Positions 59,801-64,000 of a stretch of DNA of 64,000 nucleotides are shown here, one piece after another. The stretch's first letter is position 1. Each line of letters begins with the position of its first letter. A model generated the notes under the pieces. It was given only the letters and a program-made list of their open reading frames with translations, did no database searches and was not told the DNA's origin. Source of the stretch: an uncultured Lachnoclostridium sp. (GTDB lineage Bacteria > Bacillota > Clostridia > Lachnospirales > Lachnospiraceae); assembly GCA_944381625.1 (NCBI GenBank), contig CALWLW010000001.1, positions 372,001-436,000 on the forward strand, written 5' to 3'. The position numbers were made by a program, and so were the translations under genes.

Positions 59801-61716
59801 GAACTGTCATAGCCCACTGCACTGGCTGTATTCACATTCATATTAAGCGAGTTTTCCGTTATTGCCGCACTCGTCCCGGGCCAGGTTGTATCCGCCAATG
59901 TACTGGTTCCAGTACCTGCCGCTTGTACTAATACCGCAGTCTTGGCAGAAGCCGATACTGTCTGTACCGGAAAGCCATCTGTCGGACTGGTGTCTCCGGT
60001 AACAATGAACGTATCATTTGTTGTTCCAGTTGATCCCGATCTTTGAAAACTGATGTCCGCTGTATTATCAGATTCCCAGGAAGTAATTTTTATCCGTCTT
60101 GTCTGCGCATCATCCTGTTCCCAATTTGTATTCGTCTGATCCTCAGAGACGGGCCTTGAACCATCCGGATAGGACAGATAAACGGCACTACCATTTATTG
60201 CATCTGTCCTGGTTACCTTCACCGTGTATGTCCACTCTGCACCGGTCGCTCCGCTGGCCACAGTGACCGCGCCCGGACCCGTCACATCGATCTTAAGCGC
60301 TCCTGCGTCAACTCCCTTATTTGCCCCTGTTCCAGTCCCTATACTTGGCCGCGTCACTTCCGTGGACACGCTGGACGAGGCCGACACAGACTGTCCGCTG
60401 GACACATCAGTATTGACAGCCGTAAAGGTGGTGGTTACAGATTCATTATTAGATGAAGATGTGATTGTTCCGCTGCGGGTAAATGTAATTTTCTTTGATT
60501 CTCCTGCTCGAAGAGAAAATTCACTTTCAACCGGAGTCACACTGACGCTGCCGTTATCAGCACTGACTTTAATCTTACCTGTATCCGTCAGTGCTTCTAC
60601 CGTTACATTATATGTAATCTCATAACTTCCATCATTTTCAGTCACTATTCCATCCGGTGCGGACACCTGAAGCGTAAACAATGCCCCTACTGCCGCATTG
60701 GAAGCTGTCTTGCTGTCCGTGGCTGAACTCTCATAATACTCTGGCGCTTTCAGGGAAACTTCCCCGGCGTTTGTGTCTTCTCCTAACGTGTATTTTTTTC
60801 CTTCCCCAACTTTGTAATAGTAATAATGGGGCGTGCTTACAGTCGTTGTCTCTTCAGTCGAATGCCCGTTCGCCGCCACAGACTGGCTGACGCTGATGCT
60901 CTCCCCGTTCACACTCACCTGGCTGATGGTTCCGTTTTTGCCCAGTGTTCCGCATATAATACCAAAGCTGTTGTCTGCGGCCTCATTTGCCGTATATGTT
61001 GTGACGGTAGTCTGCTCCGAATTACTGGTATATCTTTTATATGCAGCCGTGCCATTGGTTTCTGTCCCATATTCATCCAGACTGTCATATCCACTTATTA
61101 TGTTATAGGCATCCAGATCCGTATCGGTGCTTGCCTCTGACACGATTTGACCGGCAGTCAGGGAAAGTTCAGGTTTTGCTTCTGTCGGCTCACCCTCGTC
61201 GGTAGACGCTACTTCCGTCCCTGCGTCCGACGCCCTGGTGTAAGACGCGTTTTTATCTGTAATATTCACCACCAGGTTTTTCACCGTCCCCGTCACCGTA
61301 CCAAAGAGAACGCCTTCCGAAGCCTGCGTTTCGTCCTTCCCGGTGGTGATGGCAAGCTTTTCAATGGTAATGATATATCCGTTGCCGTCGAAGGTACCCG
61401 CGAAGGTGCCTGTGGCGGCGTCTGCGATGCTGTCCACAGTCAGATCCCCGGCCAGTTTAAATGTCTTGCCGCTGGTTTCGCTTTCCTGCGCCATCCCCAG
61501 AGCCTTTAAATCGTCCGCCGTCTCTATCAGATATGCCCCGCCGTCCGTATTCAGATCCAGCGACCGGCCGTTCAGCGTGACGTTCGCCGCCTCTGCCCGG
61601 TTCCCGGTTCCCAGGGCCAGCACTACGCCTGCCAGCAGGAGCAGGCATATGCCCGCCAGCGCATAGCCGCCGCCCTTTCTGTTCCATAATCCTGCGAGCC
61701 GTCTATTCTTTTTCAT
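53824..61716 (-). CDS. Giant membrane-anchored protein with chitobiase-C-like repeats (about 2630 aa)
   Basis: This paralogue of the 1907-aa protein starts at ATG 61716 (a TTG one codon earlier is less likely). A signal/anchor (ALAGICLLLLAGVVLALGTG, then AEA) leads to a GLUG-like part (AYLIETADDLKALGMAQESE, GTFAGTFDGNGYIITIEKL). Thr/Ser-rich tandem beta domains resembling CARDB/DUF11 (YTLTLTNNGNTPVLITTDLE) occupy about 330-1050. About seven CHB_HEX_C-type repeats lie near 1800-2420, followed by the same terminal domain (YDIRLMRGGTVVQPDGEVEI, TDHFSHYAVVG), a helix (YLLILEGAAGIIAVLGAGYL) and a Lys/Arg tail. Middle bases around 58700-60900 are less GC-rich than the flanks. It is the largest gene here and lies between the ATPase and its paralogue, in the same operon as the CIS. 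Confidence 0.85.
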   Translation of the reverse strand: MKKNRRLAGLWNRKGGGYALAGICLLLLAGVVLALGTGNRAEAANVTLNGRSLDLNTDGGAYLIETADDLKALGMAQESETSGKTFKLAGDLTVDSIADAATGTFAGTFDGNGYIITIEKLAITTGKDETQASEGVLFGTVTGTVKNLVVNITDKNASYTRASDAGTEVASTDEGEPTEAKPELSLTAGQIVSEASTDTDLDAYNIISGYDSLDEYGTETNGTAAYKRYTSNSEQTTVTTYTANEAADNSFGIICGTLGKNGTISQVSVNGESISVSQSVAANGHSTEETTTVSTPHYYYYKVGEGKKYTLGEDTNAGEVSLKAPEYYESSATDSKTASNAAVGALFTLQVSAPDGIVTENDGSYEITYNVTVEALTDTGKIKVSADNGSVSVTPVESEFSLRAGESKKITFTRSGTITSSSNNESVTTTFTAVNTDVSSGQSVSASSSVSTEVTRPSIGTGTGANKGVDAGALKIDVTGPGAVTVASGATGAEWTYTVKVTRTDAINGSAVYLSYPDGSRPVSEDQTNTNWEQDDAQTRRIKITSWESDNTADISFQRSGSTGTTNDTFIVTGDTSPTDGFPVQTVSASAKTAVLVQAAGTGTSTLADTTWPGTSAAITENSLNMNVNTASAVGYDSSQTSSSAALSYTVTVTVPAGKGATLTAVPATGMSGNGSWKPSFGGTETQEDTVNISSASSAQDLTYTYTYTLSSPGSISSPAEMKFMISSTGTDGTVLNAETEMLSTTLVDQAPVTGAEAKNSEISIGLLTLTASAPAFATTGTSAADSETATITYTLEITNSLGKEAKLSASESGTWSGDISESGSTPVTGTTVTVPSSKKPAEVTYTRTVSLSSSQETVGTFFQGTVTDTDKVVAAKTADVNTVVYGSQSSSSANTGNDSVVKAELKRDVDHVVDSGSVTYTLTLTNNGNTPVLITTDLEKWPEEDSTSVWYDDGYLSSGAAETERITGQIIEAGKVVELTQTINISDGNAAANAEMKLPITYKTITSTDITTYEYLGENYTLGQGVDLPPTGDPEDPTVTKTGASIYAGNHLYTGIFAGSSYGTMEEIRQDVDLNASAAAVPDTQAVTNDMEMAAGCVAGRAGASNMSDVYLKGNISSANNVVTGLAAAKADGAYPQISRVIAEAASGPADLGAVTVDDGGYGADAKPDTGWTEWKTFSYYTSAEQKEESFDLRWLVIDGSDVFLLTDPANISENTVELSIAQAEGRELTYRSVYRARKQLEDQEGTSYYTEGKDGYLWDLGMSGYYDPVHAYATDGSYHYVEDYALTDGSYMRVYPYTGDAPVFTHGDDPWSIARADDGSLTDYIRLRLVSGLQGTVEIYDGATQEKVNIQSSTAEFEFTGNEIQVTAVPTLNGKIYEELESGVYTAADREPLPGPVVSSDMYYDESGNPIHMNFADGGIYEAGSAMNLSNTVDGCTYAFFMSAMGPDDGASITWEDSDSGKVTVDAEAFDTVYSVLWEECRVSFRIPEDLSGENYLYLKVSKENYPDTIFCFGSFTVDTPSGGSVRLYYDYDGSSGTEITDRQVAQGDVVLFDLDGSSALTELQYVISNVQLSGGDLYSASWTSWTGYHAADPVTIPASGGAAFCYVYTRMKGSDGGDDLYGAISEEIYTYADDSGSAEASPRTGTVAETGDVSGASVSSGTAVYLDASSEEARILYLVNNSSSTSISLERVSGSTAGLTEDGHYYKIGSRWYYTAQEGVKAYDDGSLVLYNETETAVTQYVHTLVLGEGLEPGACVSYIYSVQPTTQAAAPESTLPTRFYPGGSEAEIAQVEKDTYLSFTTLTPGAELYYVIGSGTVSDQEDPATGTRLYDSDTGILVDAGYGNQFVVSIKTVKWNSDHTRKEMKDSETVQFVFEVADQALAQAPTATPSTSSDAPTTVIPGDKILLSTTTRGASIYYTTDGSAPQVMQKDDGSWQASGNSTMLYGAGTGIAMPEDGSGFFTIRAVAVHPDLGASPEAQFVYAYPDGVQSPYVNIPSGAVDEGTEIILRNRTEGADIYYTVAYDGGTLADPTISSALFEESQPIVVRGATVIKAFAVKDGVSSPVATFTYSTMDQLSAPEASIASGAMVSRGTRLTLSASGGASIYYTTDGSDPLDSSNTAVIAGDSLVLDGTPGSQITIRAYARKEGKSPSEVVTFTYQISQSVSGVTADVASGSLVSNGSKINLMTDVTDAEIYYTTDGSSPADYGIAGTVVTVDGAAGSTFTVKAVAVVDGEAGTVATFTYRIKEKPAAPNASPSGGVLTVAARVELSSSVDKIYYTTDGTTPTESSSLYAEPILINRTTELKAIAVSEDGESSEVAVFQYTAAAKAAAPTASQKDGALLEPGTVLVLSTETADADIYYTTDGTEPDPDNLEDLQLFTEEGITINRTVTIKAAAYREDLQLSEVSEFNYTVETIPAVEMKRAEEERLAAEGLHDTDASALERTGEAETSTYGRRTLQEKTCGTEVSFDRESVPDGVVLVTEEKEYASEALNNVKKVFGDEYTILGSYDIRLMRGGTVVQPDGEVEIGVPVPEGYENAAVTLIYVDSGNKVSRLETRRSGGMIYGRTDHFSHYAVVGLEAPESTDRTFPYLLILEGAAGIIAVLGAGYLIRQKWKKYKRDKNSR

Positions 61717-61733
61717 CAAACGTCCCCCTCTTT

Positions 61734-63581
61734 CTATAAAAATGCGTCCATCAGTTCCTTCTGGGAAGGACTGAAGGATTTGCCCTGTTTTCCATATTCA
61801 TTCTGGACGCCGTCCAGGATGTGCCGCATCCCCACGGGCGCGCCCTCCGCCATGGCCAGAAGCGCCGCGTGCATGGCCGCGTTCTTCACCGACGCCCCGG
61901 ACAGTTCAAACGCCTGCGCCAGCATCCGGCAGTCCACCTCCGGCGATACTGGCGTATGTTCCGGGAATATCCCTTCCCAGAGCTGTGTCCTCAGTTCCGC
62001 GTCCGGCAGGGGGAAATGCACCATATAAGAGATTCTCCTGCGGAACGCGTCGTCAAAATTCTGTAAAAGGTTCGTCGCCAGAATAGAGACGCCCCCGTAC
62101 TGCTCGATCCGCTGCAGCAGATAGGCCGTCTCCGCGTTGGAGTAGCGGTCCTGGGCGTCGGATACGTCGCTTCGTTTTGCAAAGATGGCATCCGCCTCGT
62201 CGAAGAGCAGGATGCATCCGCACCGGTCGGCTTCATCAAAGATCCTCCCGATGTTTTTCTGGGTTTCCCCAATGTATTTACTGATGAGCTGGGACAGATC
62301 CACCCTGTAGAGGGGCGTCCCCAGCTCGTTGGCCATGACCTGGGCCGCCATGGTCTTGCCTGTGCCCGGCGCGCCGTAGAACAGAAGGGAGAGGCCGTTG
62401 CCGTAGGAGAATTTCTCCCCGAACCCCCACTGCTCCATTACATCCTCCCTGGCGGCGATCATGGCGCAGAGTTTTTTCAGAAGCCCCTTCTGCGCCGGAG
62501 GGAGTATCAGTTCTTCAAAGGTGCGGTTGGCCGCCAGCAGGTTCAGCCTGGGGGAGACGGAAGCCTTCCCCTGAGCCGTCCGCCCGGTTCCGCCCAGTTC
62601 CAGCTCCGCCCGCAGACTCTCCAGATAGCGAAGATACGCGCCTGTGGGCAGCTGCTGCCTGGCCGCATGGTCGATGCCCTGCCCTGCCGGAAAACGGCCT
62701 GCCAGGTCTCCCAGCACGTCCTCTGCCATCTGCTTTCTCAGGCGGCGGTCCGGAGCGGAGAGTTCCCGCACGATCACCGGGCATCCGGGGACGCCGCCCA
62801 GCTCTGTCCCCTGATCTTTCAGGATGCCAAACGCGCCAAAGCAGGAGGCGAAATTCTGCAAAATCCGCTCCTGCCCTTCTTTTTCCATTTTTACACAGGG
62901 GAACGCCCCGTAGAGGCGCACGCAGAGCACCGCTTCGTTCAGGCCGCGGGGACCGCACCGGAAGACGTCCGCGTCCGCCAGCAGCAGGGGAAGCTGCTCC
63001 GCCGCGCAGACCTGCTCCATCAGGTACTGCCGTCCGCTCCCTTTCACGCCGCTGATGCAGAAGGCTCTGCTGCCCTCTTCCATATCCGGCAGGGCAAAGA
63101 ACGCTTCCGCGTCCTTTCGCACTTCCTCCTGCCCATATACTTTTTTCACTGATGGGAAGAGCAGTTCCAGTCCCTCCGGCAGATCCGGCGCGCGCCCCTC
63201 CAGCCATCCGTACACCGCAGGGGAAAGTCTTACATATCCGGCGTCCGCCAGTACCCAGGGCGGCAGGCTGTCGATACTCCCCGCATTCCCTTCTTCCAGT
63301 TCCGCCAGCAGGGAGCGCAGGACCGCCAGTTCCAGCCCCGCCTCGCCGGAGGCCTTCAGCGCCCACAGCGCGCACAGAAGGATCCGCTCCGTTCCTTCGG
63401 CTCCCAGAAGTTCCACCGCCTCCGTCCAGGGCAGGAAGGTGCCGGTCTGCGCCGCCTCCTCCCGGGCCTCAGAGAGCACGCCAAAAAACGCGTCTTTCCT
63501 CAGCAGCGCGTCCGAGCGCCCCCTGACGAAATCCATGCCTGCTTTTCTAATTCTGCGGTTTAGTACTTCTGTGTAATTCAT
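61734..63581 (-). CDS. AAA+ ATPase of the injection system (Cis15-like)
   Basis: This 615-aa protein has a C-terminal AAA+ module: Walker A FYGAPGTGKTMAAQVMANEL near residue 395, pore-region LSQLISKYIGETQKNIGRIF, Walker B CILLFDEADAIFAKRSD near 460, sensor 1 SILATNLLQN and the Arg finger FRRRISYMVHFPLPD. The N-terminal 350 residues are unlike other AAA+ families by eye and include a second, degenerate P-loop-like GVKGSGRQYLM, as in many Cis15 proteins. In eCIS the ATPase is needed for assembly or loading. It comes first among the recognised CIS genes in transcription order. Confidence 0.9.
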   Translation of the reverse strand: MNYTEVLNRRIRKAGMDFVRGRSDALLRKDAFFGVLSEAREEAAQTGTFLPWTEAVELLGAEGTERILLCALWALKASGEAGLELAVLRSLLAELEEGNAGSIDSLPPWVLADAGYVRLSPAVYGWLEGRAPDLPEGLELLFPSVKKVYGQEEVRKDAEAFFALPDMEEGSRAFCISGVKGSGRQYLMEQVCAAEQLPLLLADADVFRCGPRGLNEAVLCVRLYGAFPCVKMEKEGQERILQNFASCFGAFGILKDQGTELGGVPGCPVIVRELSAPDRRLRKQMAEDVLGDLAGRFPAGQGIDHAARQQLPTGAYLRYLESLRAELELGGTGRTAQGKASVSPRLNLLAANRTFEELILPPAQKGLLKKLCAMIAAREDVMEQWGFGEKFSYGNGLSLLFYGAPGTGKTMAAQVMANELGTPLYRVDLSQLISKYIGETQKNIGRIFDEADRCGCILLFDEADAIFAKRSDVSDAQDRYSNAETAYLLQRIEQYGGVSILATNLLQNFDDAFRRRISYMVHFPLPDAELRTQLWEGIFPEHTPVSPEVDCRMLAQAFELSGASVKNAAMHAALLAMAEGAPVGMRHILDGVQNEYGKQGKSFSPSQKELMDAFL

Positions 63582-63606
63582 GCGCGCCTCCCTGCGTCTG
63601 TTATCC

Positions 63607-64000
63607 TCAGTCCTGTACGGCTGACGCCCGCTCCTGTTCCACTGCTTCCAGCATCAGGTCGTAGGCGACCCCCATCTCAAATACCGCGTCCGCCACCAGC
63701 CCTCCGTCCAAAGGCTCCTGCGCGTCCCCGCTCACCATCGCCCGATACTGGATCATCCTGTTTTCTCCTTCGGACACTTCCCCATAAAAGTAATGTCCGA
63801 TCCGCACGGTCCGGTTCATCCGGTTTACCAGACGCAGGATGTCTGGCTCCTCCATTCCATCCAGGCTGGCATGGATCTGGCTGTAAAAGGAAAGGTATTT
63901 GGTAATCCCCGGTTCTTTCTCCCCCTCATCCGGCAGGAGAAAACAGGCGCTGGCCAGATGCAGGCTGCCCTCCTCCATGTCTTCCGTCATGTCCGGCAGA
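63607..64000 (-). CDS. Unknown small protein, 5' end probably outside the window
   Basis: At least 130 codons are open from the stop at 63607 to the window edge; the ATG codons at 63990 and 63978 have no ribosome binding site, so translation probably starts beyond the edge. The visible part is acidic and helical plus beta (ITKYLSFYSQIHASLDGMEE, PDILRLVNRMNRTVRIGHYF, QYRAMVSGDAQEPLDGGLVA), a pattern loosely like YbjN-type or chaperone-like folds. It is 25 bases upstream of the ATPase gene and so is likely in the CIS operon. Confidence 0.6.
   Translation of the reverse strand, partial: LPDMTEDMEEGSLHLASACFLLPDEGEKEPGITKYLSFYSQIHASLDGMEEPDILRLVNRMNRTVRIGHYFYGEVSEGENRMIQYRAMVSGDAQEPLDGGLVADAVFEMGVAYDLMLEAVEQERASAVQD

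Noticed and set aside
48025..61716. Chitinase or hexosaminidase activity of the giant proteins
   Set aside because: Only the C-terminal beta domain type of chitobiase is repeated; no glycoside hydrolase catalytic domain is visible.
23471..63581. Prophage
   Set aside because: No capsid, portal, terminase, holin/lysin, integrase or replication gene is seen; an AAA+ ATPase of Cis15 type, a DUF4255 cap and a DUF4280 tip point to an injection system instead.
23471..63581. Type VI secretion system
   Set aside because: The sheath is a single phage-type protein rather than a TssB/TssC pair, and no TssJ/L/M membrane complex or ClpV is present.

Overview
The window reads as a chromosomal segment of an anaerobic, acetogenic, fairly GC-rich Firmicute, most likely a gut-type Lachnospiraceae (inferred from the acetogenesis genes, AGGAGG-type ribosome binding sites, and Gram-positive surface-protein style; no 16S gene is present, so the genus is not assigned). 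Almost everything is on the minus strand and is transcribed from right to left. No tRNA, rRNA, CRISPR array, transposase or integrase was seen.

Region 1 (1-3370): the 3' part of an ABC-F ATPase gene on the plus strand, converging on a PucR/CdaR-type regulator gene that has its own well-formed sigma-A promoter.

Region 2 (3401-23376): a nearly complete Wood-Ljungdahl (reductive acetyl-CoA) gene cluster, in transcription order rnfC2-like (MetV-RnfC fusion), metV, metF, a His-rich nickel chaperone candidate, cooT, cooC, acsA (CO dehydrogenase), a second CooC/AcsF-type ATPase, acsB (acetyl-CoA synthase), acsD, acsC, acsE, acsV, a DUF3786-like gene, fhs, fchA and folD, ending in a strong intrinsic terminator. 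Formate is activated by Fhs, reduced through FchA/FolD and MetF/MetV/RnfC2 to methyl-THF, transferred by AcsE to the corrinoid protein AcsCD (kept active by AcsV), and joined with CO from AcsA on AcsB. An internal promoter with a CsoR/RcnR-like C-tract/G-tract palindrome sits before the nickel-handling genes. FolD lacks the residues needed for cyclohydrolase activity, which fits the separate FchA. A 456-base structured intergenic region with a 97-base direct repeat separates acsB from acsD.

Region 3 (23418-64000): one long minus-strand operon for a contractile injection system (CIS) with no phage head, lysis or integration genes. In transcription order it has an unknown small protein, an AAA+ ATPase (Cis15-like), two giant membrane-anchored proteins carrying chitobiase-C-like repeats, a conserved CIS-associated 597-aa protein, three membrane proteins (a kinase-like protein, a HAMP sensor with a degenerate cyclase domain, a MORN-repeat protein), a Pvc16/DUF4255-type cap protein, an unknown protein, a PAAR-like DUF4280 tip, sheath, tube, a tail-assembly-chaperone-like gene with a strong candidate -1 programmed frameshift, a second tube-family protein, a 1062-aa charged and low-complexity protein in the tape-measure position, LysM protein, a spike split into gp27-like and gp5-like genes, gp25, two baseplate-J-type proteins and a tail-protein-I-like protein. 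The combination of a contractile machine with several membrane-spanning sensor or scaffold proteins in one operon is the most unusual content: it suggests a membrane-coupled, signal-responsive CIS in a monoderm acetogen. This last point is inference.
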